Assembly (NCBI GenBank): GCA_036570465.1
Contig: DATCYD010000333.1
Span: 1-36,670 of the forward strand
DNA length: 36,670 bases
Origin: Anseongella sp036570465
Lineage (GTDB): Bacteria > Bacteroidota > Bacteroidia > Sphingobacteriales > Sphingobacteriaceae
Direction: 5' to 3'
Part shown: positions 1 to 7,350 of the stretch, one piece after another
How the letters are laid out: the number at the start of each line of letters is the position of its first letter
How positions within the stretch are numbered: position 1 is the first letter of the stretch
The notes under the pieces: model-generated
The model's database searches: none
Told to the model about the DNA's origin: nothing
The model's input: the letters and a program-made list of their open reading frames with translations, nothing else
Position numbers and translations under genes: made by a program

Positions 1-195
1 ACTACTTACGAATCAGTTTATCTCCGCCAGGGGAAAAGCATCAATTATATCTCCTTTAGTCTTCCCTCTTCCTTTCGTCCTGTCGATTGGAAGGAAACAC
101 TCAGGGAATGGGCGCAGGAAACTCATCCTGGACCAGTTGCCATAGCTCTTGAAGCCGACAGTCGGCCCGGTGAGGTACAAACCGGTTCCGATTGA
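1..195 (+). CDS. C-terminal end of an unrecognised protein (5' truncated by window)
   Basis: An open frame runs from base 1 to a TGA at 193-195 and encodes about 64 residues; the start lies outside the window. I do not recognise the family. The visible tail is hydrophilic, with an aromatic/aliphatic stretch (INYISFSLPSSF) followed by an acidic, proline-containing end, and no membrane segment. The stop overlaps the TTG start of the next gene, so the two are probably co-transcribed. That the frame is coding is inferred from this tight coupling and from the absence of a stop through the whole visible segment. Confidence 0.55.
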   Translation, partial: TTYESVYLRQGKSINYISFSLPSSFRPVDWKETLREWAQETHPGPVAIALEADSRPGEVQTGSD

Positions 196-533
196 AAACG
201 GACGAAAATAATACAGATTTTTTTCAACGTGTATATGACGTTGTACGCCTGATCCCAGCCGGGAGGGTCACTTCCTACGGAGCAATCGCGGCTTTCCTGG
301 GCACCCGGAGGTCTGCCAGAATGGTCGGCTGGGCCATGAATGCTGCCGGCACGGCTATCCCTCCCGTCCCGGCCCACCGGGTGGTTAACCGAGAAGGCAT
401 GCTTTCCGGCAAACATCACTTTGGAACCCCGAATCTTATGCAGGAATTGCTTGAAAGTGAAGGCATCCATGTGGTTAACGATCAGGTGCAGAGATTCCAA
501 AAATATTTCTGGGATCCGGCACAGGAATTATAA
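192..533 (+). CDS. MGMT-family alkyltransferase-like protein without the acceptor cysteine
   Basis: A 113-residue protein matching the C-terminal DNA-binding domain of O6-alkylguanine-DNA alkyltransferases: helix-turn-helix region with GRVTSYGAIA (residues 24-33), the RMVGWAMNAA segment (43-52) and the active-site loop. The loop reads PAHRVVN (60-66) where a true alkyltransferase has PCHRV, so the alkyl-accepting Cys is Ala61. Proteins of this kind (ATL family) bind O6-alkylguanine and hand it to nucleotide excision repair instead of repairing it. No ATG is usable: upstream in-frame ATGs are followed by a stop, so the TTG at 192, overlapping the previous TGA, is the best start. Neighbours tag and polA fit a DNA-repair role. 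Direct repair by this protein is unlikely. Confidence 0.85.
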   Translation: MKTDENNTDFFQRVYDVVRLIPAGRVTSYGAIAAFLGTRRSARMVGWAMNAAGTAIPPVPAHRVVNREGMLSGKHHFGTPNLMQELLESEGIHVVNDQVQRFQKYFWDPAQEL

Positions 534-568
534 TCTGTAATTCATAAATTGCTGGAAAAATCCATCGC

Positions 569-1141
569 ATGAACGCTGAACCTATTCGCTGTCCCTGGTG
601 CCTGGGAGACCCTGATTATATACGCTACCACGATGAAGAATGGGGCCGGCCCGTTTACGACGACCGGAAATTATTTGAATTCCTGGTGCTGGAAAGTGCC
701 CAGGCCGGTTTGAGCTGGCTGACTATTTTACGTAAACGGGAAGGCTACAGGAAAGCTTTTGCCAACTTCGACCCGGTGAAGGTGGCGCGCTTTACTGAAA
801 AAGATGTGGAACGGTTGATGCAAGACGCAAGCATTATCCGTAACCGCCAGAAGATTGCAGCAGCCATCGGCAATGCACGTGTGTTTCTGGACATCCAACG
901 GGAATCAGGAAGTTTCTCAGATTATATCTGGGGATTTCTTCCGGATAAGAAACCCATTATTAATACCTGGAAAGATCACAGCACCGCCCCCGCCCGAACC
1001 GACTTGTCTGACCGCATTAGTTCAGACCTGAAAAAACGCGGATTCAAATTCTTCGGCTCCACCATTTGCTACGCCCATATGCAGGCCACCGGCATGGTCA
1101 ACGACCATATTGAAGACTGCTGGGCCAGAGATGCAAAATGA
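569..1141 (+). CDS. tag: DNA-3-methyladenine glycosylase I
   Basis: A 190-residue base-excision repair enzyme that removes 3-methyladenine from alkylated DNA. The N-terminus carries CPWCLGDPDYIRYHDEEWG (from residue 8), and the C-terminus ends with NDHIEDCW. Cys8, His21, His180 and Cys184 have the same spacing as the structural zinc ligands of E. coli Tag (Cys4, His17, His175, Cys179). The central helix-hairpin-helix part (ESAQAGLSWLTILRKREGYRKAF) is typical of the family. It lies 35 bases after the alkyltransferase-like gene and 66 bases before polA, forming an alkylation-repair neighbourhood. Confidence 0.96.
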   Translation: MNAEPIRCPWCLGDPDYIRYHDEEWGRPVYDDRKLFEFLVLESAQAGLSWLTILRKREGYRKAFANFDPVKVARFTEKDVERLMQDASIIRNRQKIAAAIGNARVFLDIQRESGSFSDYIWGFLPDKKPIINTWKDHSTAPARTDLSDRISSDLKKRGFKFFGSTICYAHMQATGMVNDHIEDCWARDAK

Positions 1142-1179
1142 ACCGGATAACTTTAATTAGCGGAGTTTGGCAGGAATGG

Positions 1180-1187
1180 TACCTTTG
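1180..1187 (+). promoter_or_regulatory. Bacteroidota-type -7 box upstream of polA
   Basis: TACCTTTG matches the TAnnTTTG -7 consensus of the Bacteroidota housekeeping sigma factor. It sits 20 bases before the GTG start of polA in the 66-base tag-polA gap. No clean TTG -33 element sits at the usual spacing, so the call rests on the -7 box and position. Confidence 0.45.
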
Positions 1188-1207
1188 TTATATCAAACCC
1201 AGCTTCA

Positions 1208-4090
1208 GTGGATAAACGACTTTTTCTTTTAGACGGCATGGCCCTGGCATACCGCGCTTATTTCGCGTTGATCAGGAGCCCGCGCATGACCTCCGGTGGC
1301 ATGAATACCTCAGCCGTGTTTGGTTTCGCCAATACAATCCTTGATCTGCTCAAGAAAGAACAACCTACGCATATGGCCGTGGTGTTCGACACCCAGGCGC
1401 CCACCGAGAGACATCTTGATTTCGAGGCTTACAAGGCGAACCGGCAGGAAATGCCGGAAGATCTTTCACAGGCTTTGCCCTATGTTCACCGGCTGATCGA
1501 GGGATTTAACATCCCCATTCTTACTTCCGATGGGTTTGAAGCCGATGATATTATCGGAACGCTGGCCAAAAAAGCGGAAAAAGAAGGCCTGATCACCTAC
1601 ATGGTAACGCCGGACAAGGATTTCGGCCAACTGGTATCTGAGAAGATCTTTATTTATAAGCCTGGCATTCGCGGCGGGGATGTGGAAGTCATGGGTGTGC
1701 AGGAAATACTGGACAAATGGGGCGTGGACCGCGTGGAGCAGGTAATTGATATCCTGGGCTTGTGGGGAGATTCTGTCGATAATATTCCGGGCATCCCTGG
1801 TATCGGAGAAAAAACCGCTAAACAACTGATCAAGACCTATGGAAGTGTTGAAAACCTGATTCAAAATTCCAGCCAGCTAAAGGGGAAACAAAAGGAGAAT
1901 GTAGAAACATTTGCCAAGCAAGGTTTGCTTTCAAAACAGTTGGCCACCATCCTGCTGGATGCTCCTGTTGAGCTGGATATGGGTCGGCTCGAAGTAGAGG
2001 GTCCCGACCGGGAAAAACTGGAGCAATTGTTCGCTGAACTGGAATTCCGTACGCTGGGCAAACGGGTATTCGGAGAAGATTTTACCATCACAGGTGGTCA
2101 GGCAGCTCAGGCACAACAAACCGATTTGTTTGGAAACCAGGTGGCAGCTCCATCAGCAGGCAGGCGAACAGGTACCGGCGGAAAAACCGGAAGTGCGGAT
2201 CATTCGGTTGCTTCAGGAACCGGAACAGGTACATCCACTGAAACCGGTGGCGGATCTCCGGAAGTGCCGGCTACCATTCGAACAATCCAGGATACGGATC
2301 ATACGTATCATCTTGCCGATACCAGCGAAACACGGGCTTCGTTGGTGCGGTTGCTGGAAAAGCAGCAAGCGTTTTGCTTTGACACCGAAACCACCGGAAC
2401 CGATGCTAACAATTGTGAGCTGGTAGGGCTTTCCTTTTGCATAAAACAGGGGGAAGCCTGGTACGTTCCCGTTCCGCCGGATCCTGAAGAAGCCGGGAGG
2501 ATCCTCAACCAGTTCAAGCCGGTGCTGGAAAATCCTCAGATTGAAAAGATCGGTCAGAATATCAAGTTCGATATCATCGTGTTACGCTGCTGCGGTGTAA
2601 ACGTGCAAGGTAAACTCTTCGACACCATGCTGGCCCATTATATCCTCGAGCCGGACGGCCGCCACAGCATGGACCTGCTGGCCGAAACTTACCTGGCCTA
2701 TCAGCCGGTTTCTATCACCGAGCTGATCGGAAAAAAAGGTAAAGATCAGGGAAACATGCGCGATGTCGTTATTGAAACAGTAAAAGATTATGCATCCGAA
2801 GATGCTGATATCACTTTGCAATTAAAGGAAGTATTCGAACCTATGCTGGGAGAAACGGGGCTGAATCACCTGGTAGAAGATATCGAGAACCCGCTGATCT
2901 ACGTCCTGGCAGACATGGAACGGGAGGGAGTGGCCATTGACCGGGATGGGCTGGCTACCTATTCAACCTCCCTGGAAAACGATATCAAAAAACTGGAAAC
3001 GGCGATTTATGAACATGCCGGTATCCGGTTCAATATTGCCTCGCCCCGCCAGCTGGGAGACGTCCTGTTTGAAAAGCTTATGCTGGAGCCCAAGCCCAAA
3101 AAAACCAAGACAGGACAGTACCAAACCGGTGAAGACATCCTCCAGCGCCTGGCCGGCAAACACGATATTGTCCGGCACATACTTGATTTCCGGCAGCTGC
3201 AAAAACTTAAATCAACTTATGTGGACGCCCTGCCCCTGATGATCAATCCGCGGACCGGTCGTGTACACACATCTTTCAACCAGGCAGTGGCTGCCACCGG
3301 GCGACTGAGCTCCAACAATCCCAACTTGCAGAACATTCCCATCCGAACAGAAAAAGGACGGGAAGTCCGAAAGGCTTTCATTCCCCGCGATGCAGACCAT
3401 GTCCTGCTTTCGGCCGATTATTCCCAGATTGAACTGCGCATCATCGCTGCCATCAGCCGGGATGAAAACATGATGCAAGCCTTTATCGACGGATTGGACA
3501 TCCATACCGCCACTGCAGCAAAGGTCTATGGCCTGCGGCCCGAAGATGTCACATCCGATCTGCGCCGCAATGCCAAGGCAGTGAATTTCGGCATTATTTA
3601 CGGGCAATCTGCCTTCGGACTGGCCCAAAACCTGGGCATTTCAAGAACCGAAGCAAAAGAGATCATCGATGCTTACTTTAAGCAATATGCAGGGATTAAA
3701 CAATACATGACTGACACGGTGGAATTTGCCCGCAGCAAGGGATATGTCGAAACCATCAAGGGCCGTCGCAGGTATCTTCGAGACATCAATTCAGCCAATG
3801 CCACCGTCCGTGGTTTTGCCGAACGGAACGCTATCAATGCGCCTATCCAGGGCTCAGCTGCCGATATGATAAAAATGGCCATGATCAATGTTCAGCGGGA
3901 ACTTAAAGCCGCCCGGCTGAATACCAAAATGATCCTTCAGGTTCACGACGAACTCGTTTTTGATGTGCCCCGGGGCGAAGAAGAAAAGGTAAAATCCCTT
4001 GTGGAAGAACAAATGAAAAACGCCATGTCTCTGGAAGTGCCCATCCTCGTCGAATCTGGCACTGGCACCAATTGGCTGGAGGCTCATTAA
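1208..4090 (+). CDS. polA: DNA polymerase I (5' nuclease, 3'-5' exonuclease, polymerase)
   Basis: 960 residues in the usual three-part order. The 5' nuclease domain spans about 1-290 (DGFEADDIIGTLA, GDSVDNIPGIPGIGEKTA). A low-complexity Gly/Thr/Ser-rich linker covers about 300-355. The proofreading domain follows, with intact acidic motifs FDTETTGTD (about 390), IGQNIKFD and YASEDADI, so proofreading is probably active. The polymerase domain has motif A ADYSQIELR (about 735), motif B RRNAKAVNFGIIYG (about 785) and motif C LQVHDELVFD (about 910). The linker begins with QTDLF (304-308), resembling the sliding-clamp binding pentapeptide. The start is a GTG; no upstream ATG fits the conserved N-terminus (DKRLFLLDGMALAYRAYFA). 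The protein fills Okazaki-fragment and repair gaps. Confidence 0.98.
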   Translation: MDKRLFLLDGMALAYRAYFALIRSPRMTSGGMNTSAVFGFANTILDLLKKEQPTHMAVVFDTQAPTERHLDFEAYKANRQEMPEDLSQALPYVHRLIEGFNIPILTSDGFEADDIIGTLAKKAEKEGLITYMVTPDKDFGQLVSEKIFIYKPGIRGGDVEVMGVQEILDKWGVDRVEQVIDILGLWGDSVDNIPGIPGIGEKTAKQLIKTYGSVENLIQNSSQLKGKQKENVETFAKQGLLSKQLATILLDAPVELDMGRLEVEGPDREKLEQLFAELEFRTLGKRVFGEDFTITGGQAAQAQQTDLFGNQVAAPSAGRRTGTGGKTGSADHSVASGTGTGTSTETGGGSPEVPATIRTIQDTDHTYHLADTSETRASLVRLLEKQQAFCFDTETTGTDANNCELVGLSFCIKQGEAWYVPVPPDPEEAGRILNQFKPVLENPQIEKIGQNIKFDIIVLRCCGVNVQGKLFDTMLAHYILEPDGRHSMDLLAETYLAYQPVSITELIGKKGKDQGNMRDVVIETVKDYASEDADITLQLKEVFEPMLGETGLNHLVEDIENPLIYVLADMEREGVAIDRDGLATYSTSLENDIKKLETAIYEHAGIRFNIASPRQLGDVLFEKLMLEPKPKKTKTGQYQTGEDILQRLAGKHDIVRHILDFRQLQKLKSTYVDALPLMINPRTGRVHTSFNQAVAATGRLSSNNPNLQNIPIRTEKGREVRKAFIPRDADHVLLSADYSQIELRIIAAISRDENMMQAFIDGLDIHTATAAKVYGLRPEDVTSDLRRNAKAVNFGIIYGQSAFGLAQNLGISRTEAKEIIDAYFKQYAGIKQYMTDTVEFARSKGYVETIKGRRRYLRDINSANATVRGFAERNAINAPIQGSAADMIKMAMINVQRELKAARLNTKMILQVHDELVFDVPRGEEEKVKSLVEEQMKNAMSLEVPILVESGTGTNWLEAH

Positions 4091-4233
4091 TGTATTGGTT
4101 TACGTTTCTGACACTTTAGTGTAAAATCAAGGAGTTTTCATGCTTATTTTTACAAGGTCCGGGAAAGACCTCTTTGCCAGAAATTGAGCAGGATTGGGCA
4201 GTTTTTGATATATTGCCACCGAATTCAGAGACC

Positions 4234-5625
4234 ATGGAATACCGGATAGAAAAAGACACCTTAGGGAAAGTAGAAGTACCTGCAGACAAGTACTGGGGGG
4301 CGCAAACCCAGCGCTCAATTGGAAATTTTAAGATTGCTCAGGACATTAATAAAATGCCCCGGGAAATCATAAAGGCCTTCGCCTACCTGAAAAAAGCAGC
4401 GGCACTCACCAACCTCGAAGCGGGCGTGCTCCCTGCCGAAAAATGCGAGCTCATCGGGCGGGTTTGCGATGAGATCCTGGAGGGCGACCTGGACGATCAG
4501 TTCCCGCTGGTAGTTTGGCAAACCGGGTCGGGTACCCAGTCAAATATGAACGTGAACGAAGTAGTCGCCTACCGGGCGCACGTTTTAAATGGCGGCGCGC
4601 TCACCGACGAAAAGAAAACGATTCACCCGAACGACGATGTGAATAAATCCCAATCGTCTAACGATACCTTCCCTACGGCCATGCATATAGCGGCCTATAA
4701 GATTCTTGTAGAAATTACCATTCCGGGTATCCGGCAATTGCGCGATACACTTCACAGCAAATCTGAAGAATTTAAGGACGTTGTAAAGATCGGCCGCACT
4801 CATTTTATGGATGCTACGCCGCTGACCCTTGGCCAGGAGATCTCCGGTTATGTGTCCCAGCTTGACCATGGATTAAAAGCCATTGATTATAGTCTGTCGC
4901 ATCTCTCGGAACTGGCACTCGGCGGTACGGCAGTTGGCACCGGCATTAACACTCCGGAAGGCTATGCGGAAAACGTGGCAGCTAAGATCGCTGAACTCAC
5001 CGGCCTGCCTTTTATTACGGCTGAGAACAAATTCGAGGCGCTTGCCGCCCACGACGCCATTGTGGAAGCACACGGTGCGCTTAAAACAGTTGCTGTAAGC
5101 CTTATGAAGATCGGGAATGACATCCGAGTACTCTCATCAGGCCCCCGCGCCGGAATCGGTGAAATTCAGATTCCGGACAACGAGCCGGGCTCATCCATTA
5201 TGCCAGGCAAAGTAAACCCCACGCAATGCGAAGCCCTTACAATGGTGTCGGCCCAGGTAATGGGCAATGACGTGGCCATTAATGTAGGCGGAGCCACCGG
5301 GCATTTCGAACTGAATGTTTTTAAACCGGTAATGATCTACAATTTCCTGCATTCGGCGCGGCTCATCGGCGATGCCTGCGCTTCCTTTGAAGAGAAATGC
5401 GCCCGCGGAATTGAGCCCATTCACGCGAATATTCGGAAGCACCTGGAAAATTCACTCATGCTGGTCACCGCCCTCAACACCAAAATAGGGTACTACAAAG
5501 CGGCTGAAATTGCCCAGAAAGCCCACAAGGAAAATAAAACGCTCAAAGAAACCGCCGTGGAACTTGGCTATGTAACTCCCGAAGAGTTCGACCAGTGGGT
5601 ACGCCCCGAAGATATGGTTGGATGA
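4234..5625 (+). CDS. fumC: Fumarate hydratase, class II
   Basis: 463 residues, normal for the iron-independent class II fumarases that interconvert fumarate and malate in the citric-acid cycle. Seen are MEYRIEKDTLGKVEVPADKYWGAQTQRS-type N-terminal residues, TGSGTQSNMNVNEV, HPNDDVNKSQSSND, the catalytic-His region GRTHFMDATPLTLGQE, and the superfamily signature GSSIMPGKVNPTQ. The frame is open upstream to a TTG at 4174, but the ATG at 4234 begins the conserved N-terminus and gives standard length. The 143 bases upstream hold only a short ACACT/AGTGT hairpin (about 4110-4121) and no gene. The stop is followed at once by the direct repeat at 5628. Confidence 0.98.
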   Translation: MEYRIEKDTLGKVEVPADKYWGAQTQRSIGNFKIAQDINKMPREIIKAFAYLKKAAALTNLEAGVLPAEKCELIGRVCDEILEGDLDDQFPLVVWQTGSGTQSNMNVNEVVAYRAHVLNGGALTDEKKTIHPNDDVNKSQSSNDTFPTAMHIAAYKILVEITIPGIRQLRDTLHSKSEEFKDVVKIGRTHFMDATPLTLGQEISGYVSQLDHGLKAIDYSLSHLSELALGGTAVGTGINTPEGYAENVAAKIAELTGLPFITAENKFEALAAHDAIVEAHGALKTVAVSLMKIGNDIRVLSSGPRAGIGEIQIPDNEPGSSIMPGKVNPTQCEALTMVSAQVMGNDVAINVGGATGHFELNVFKPVMIYNFLHSARLIGDACASFEEKCARGIEPIHANIRKHLENSLMLVTALNTKIGYYKAAEIAQKAHKENKTLKETAVELGYVTPEEFDQWVRPEDMVG

Positions 5626-5627
5626 AA

Positions 5628-5680
5628 AGCTAAATTCAGTCAGTTAATTGACAATTTTTAGCTAAATTCAGTCAGTTAAT
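5628..5680. repeat. Pair of identical 21-bp direct repeats
   Basis: Two identical 21-base copies lie at 5628-5648 and 5660-5680 (period 32, 11-base spacer). Each begins AGCTAAATTCAG and ends TCAGTTAAT. The first copy begins two bases after the fumC stop, and the second ends 11 bases before a TATTTTTG -7 box. The spacing is about three helical turns, suitable for an operator, but a duplication scar from insertion of the downstream ATPase gene is equally possible. A 10-base palindrome TTTAGCTAAA overlaps the start of the second copy (5657-5666). Confidence 0.85.
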
Positions 5681-5691
5681 GTTTTTTTTCG

Positions 5692-5699
5692 TATTTTTG
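5692..5699 (+). promoter_or_regulatory. -7 box of the DUF4143 ATPase gene
   Basis: TATTTTTG matches TAnnTTTG and ends 17 bases before the ATG at 5717. It lies just downstream of the 21-bp direct repeats, so a factor bound to them would cover or flank the -33 region. No obvious TTG occurs at standard spacing. Confidence 0.55.
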
Positions 5700-5716
5700 T
5701 CCAAAGTCCTGTTGCT

Positions 5717-6850
5717 ATGGATATTGAAAGAGCCCTGTATGATATAATCCTGGGTAAGCGGAAAGTTAATAAGGTCCAGGTAATCGTAGGTCCACGGAGG
5801 GTTGGGAAAACAGTATTGCTGCAGAAAATAGCAAATTCCATTAAAGAAAAAGTACTTCTCCTTAACGGAGAAGATATCACTACCTCTGAGCTGCTTGAGC
5901 GTAGAAGCATTGAAAATTACCGCCGTTTGCTAAATGACTATCAAGTGCTTATGATCGATGAAGCGCAGGCAATACCCGAGATCGGAAAAATATTAAAGCT
6001 GATTGTTGATGAAATTAAAGGCATCGAAATATTTATTACCGGATCGTCTGCATTTGATCTCAAAAATCGATTGGGAGAACCCCTTACCGGCAGACAATTT
6101 ACGTACCATTTGTTCCCGCTGGCGCAAATGGAGCTTTCTCATCACGAAAATCTGATTGAAACCAAAGCCCGGTTGGAAGAAAGATTGATTTTTGGTTCCT
6201 ACCCTGAGCTACTCGATTACCCCGCTGAAAAGGATAAAGTTGCCTATCTCAATGAAGTCGTTTCTTCTTATCTATTAAAGGATATTCTAACACTTGACGG
6301 CCTGCGGAACACCGGTAAATTACACGATCTGCTTAAACTGATAGCACTTCAGCTTGGCAGTGAAGTTTCAATGGATGAACTCGGCAAACAGCTCTCAATG
6401 AGCAAGAATACTGTGGAAAGTTATTTAGATCTCCTGACAAAGGTTTTTGTCATCTATAAAGCGCCCGGCTTTAGCCGAAACTTACGAAAAGAGGTGCGCA
6501 AAAGCAGCAAATGGTATTTTACAGATAACGGCATTCGCAACATATTGATTTCCAACACGAATCCCTTAAAGTATCGCAATGATCAGGGAGATCTTTGGGA
6601 GAATTACCTTCTGGGCGAACGCGTAAAATACCAGGCTTACACCCGAATGTTGAGTAACAACTACTTTTGGCGCACCTATGACCAGCAGGAGATTGATTGG
6701 ATCGAAGACCGTAACGGCACCCTGAACGCCTATGAAATAAAATGGAAAACCGGTAAAAAAGTGAAACCACCGATAGCCTGGCAAAAAGGATACCCGGATG
6801 CCACGTTTAAGGTAATTGATCCTGAAAACTACCTGGATTGGATCATGTAA
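5717..6850 (+). CDS. AAA-family ATPase with C-terminal DUF4143 domain
   Basis: 377 residues. The N-terminal AAA_14-type domain has a Walker A loop GPRRVGKT (about residues 25-32), a Walker B run VLMIDEAQ, and a sensor-like ITGSSAFDL. A middle winged-helix-like stretch (MDELGKQLSMSKNTVESYLDLL) precedes the DUF4143 part. The C-terminus contains EID (325-327) followed by YEIKW (339-343), with Asp327, Glu340 and Lys342 arranged like a PD-(D/E)XK nuclease core, as known for this domain. The cellular role of such proteins is largely unknown, and they are often scattered accessory genes. The gene is visibly more A+T-rich than fumC or hisS and stands alone between housekeeping genes, suggesting acquisition by transfer. 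Confidence 0.9.
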   Translation: MDIERALYDIILGKRKVNKVQVIVGPRRVGKTVLLQKIANSIKEKVLLLNGEDITTSELLERRSIENYRRLLNDYQVLMIDEAQAIPEIGKILKLIVDEIKGIEIFITGSSAFDLKNRLGEPLTGRQFTYHLFPLAQMELSHHENLIETKARLEERLIFGSYPELLDYPAEKDKVAYLNEVVSSYLLKDILTLDGLRNTGKLHDLLKLIALQLGSEVSMDELGKQLSMSKNTVESYLDLLTKVFVIYKAPGFSRNLRKEVRKSSKWYFTDNGIRNILISNTNPLKYRNDQGDLWENYLLGERVKYQAYTRMLSNNYFWRTYDQQEIDWIEDRNGTLNAYEIKWKTGKKVKPPIAWQKGYPDATFKVIDPENYLDWIM

Positions 6851-6863
6851 GCATAACCTTTTA

Positions 6864-6871
6864 TATTTTTG
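6864..6871 (+). promoter_or_regulatory. -7 box placed almost on the start codon of the phosphatase gene
   Basis: TATTTTTG ends only five bases before the ATG at 6877. A TTG at 6838-6840 lies 23 bases upstream of the box, slightly longer than the usual 19-21. If used, the transcript would have a leader of only a few bases or none. Confidence 0.5.
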
Positions 6872-6876
6872 CATTT

Positions 6877-7335
6877 ATGAAGCTATTAATGGTATGTCTT
6901 GGCAATATCTGTCGTTCACCAATGGCCGAAGGGGTCATGCGACACATGGTGGAACAGGAAGGCCTGGACTGGGAGATTGATTCAGCTGGTACAGGCGGCT
7001 GGCATATAGGAGAAGCACCCGACAGCAGGGCTGTCCGCACCGCCCGGGTGCACGGTATTGACATTTCCCGCCTGGAGGCCAGAAAGTTCACATACCGGGA
7101 CTTTGACCGCTTCGATCATATTTTCGTCATGGATAATACCAATTACGCCGATGTTCTGGCATTGTCTGAAAGTGATGAAGAACGAAACAAGGTCCGGCTG
7201 TTCCTGGAAGCCGCCAACCCAAACGCGACCGAGAAAAATGTAACGGATCCATGGTTCGAAGACCGCTTATTTGAACCGGTTTTTCAGGGAATATGGGAGG
7301 CCTGTGAAAAACTGATTGAAAAGCTACGATCATAA
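6877..7335 (+). CDS. Low-molecular-weight protein-tyrosine phosphatase
   Basis: 152 residues, standard for cytoplasmic LMW-PTPs, which remove phosphate from phosphotyrosine through a cysteinyl intermediate. The N-terminal P-loop is CLGNICRSP with nucleophile Cys7 and Arg13. The general-acid motif DPWFED has Asp124. The frame is open back to 6838 inside the ATPase gene, but the ATG at 6877 gives the conserved N-terminus MKLLMVCLGNICRSP. It follows the ATPase by 26 bases and precedes hisS by 15. No tyrosine kinase is nearby, so the substrate cannot be inferred from context. Confidence 0.95.
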   Translation: MKLLMVCLGNICRSPMAEGVMRHMVEQEGLDWEIDSAGTGGWHIGEAPDSRAVRTARVHGIDISRLEARKFTYRDFDRFDHIFVMDNTNYADVLALSESDEERNKVRLFLEAANPNATEKNVTDPWFEDRLFEPVFQGIWEACEKLIEKLRS

Positions 7336-7346
7336 CGCTATTTTTG
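7316..7346 (+). promoter_or_regulatory. Promoter of hisS: TTG-N20-TATTTTTG
   Basis: TTG (7316-7318), a 20-base spacer and TATTTTTG (7339-7346) form a near-ideal Bacteroidota -33/-7 promoter. The -33 element lies inside the end of the phosphatase gene. The -7 box ends four bases before the first hisS ATG (7351), predicting a leaderless or near-leaderless mRNA, or a 12-16-base leader if the ATG at 7363 is used. Confidence 0.7.
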
Positions 7347-7350
7347 CCGA

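Noticed and set aside
123..500. Minus-strand open frame of 125 codons opposite the alkyltransferase-like gene
   Set aside because: It is antisense to a recognisable gene, has no family features and a low-complexity composition; a shadow frame.
4110..4121. ACACT/AGTGT hairpin after polA as a terminator
   Set aside because: Five-base arms with a two-base loop and no T-run; too weak to call.
4174..4233. N-terminal extension of fumarase from a TTG start
   Set aside because: The ATG at 4234 starts the conserved class II fumarase N-terminus and gives standard length.
6877..7335. Arsenate reductase as an alternative for the LMW phosphatase-type gene
   Set aside because: The protein has the DPWFED general-acid motif and lacks the extra Cys pair needed by thioredoxin-coupled arsenate reductases.
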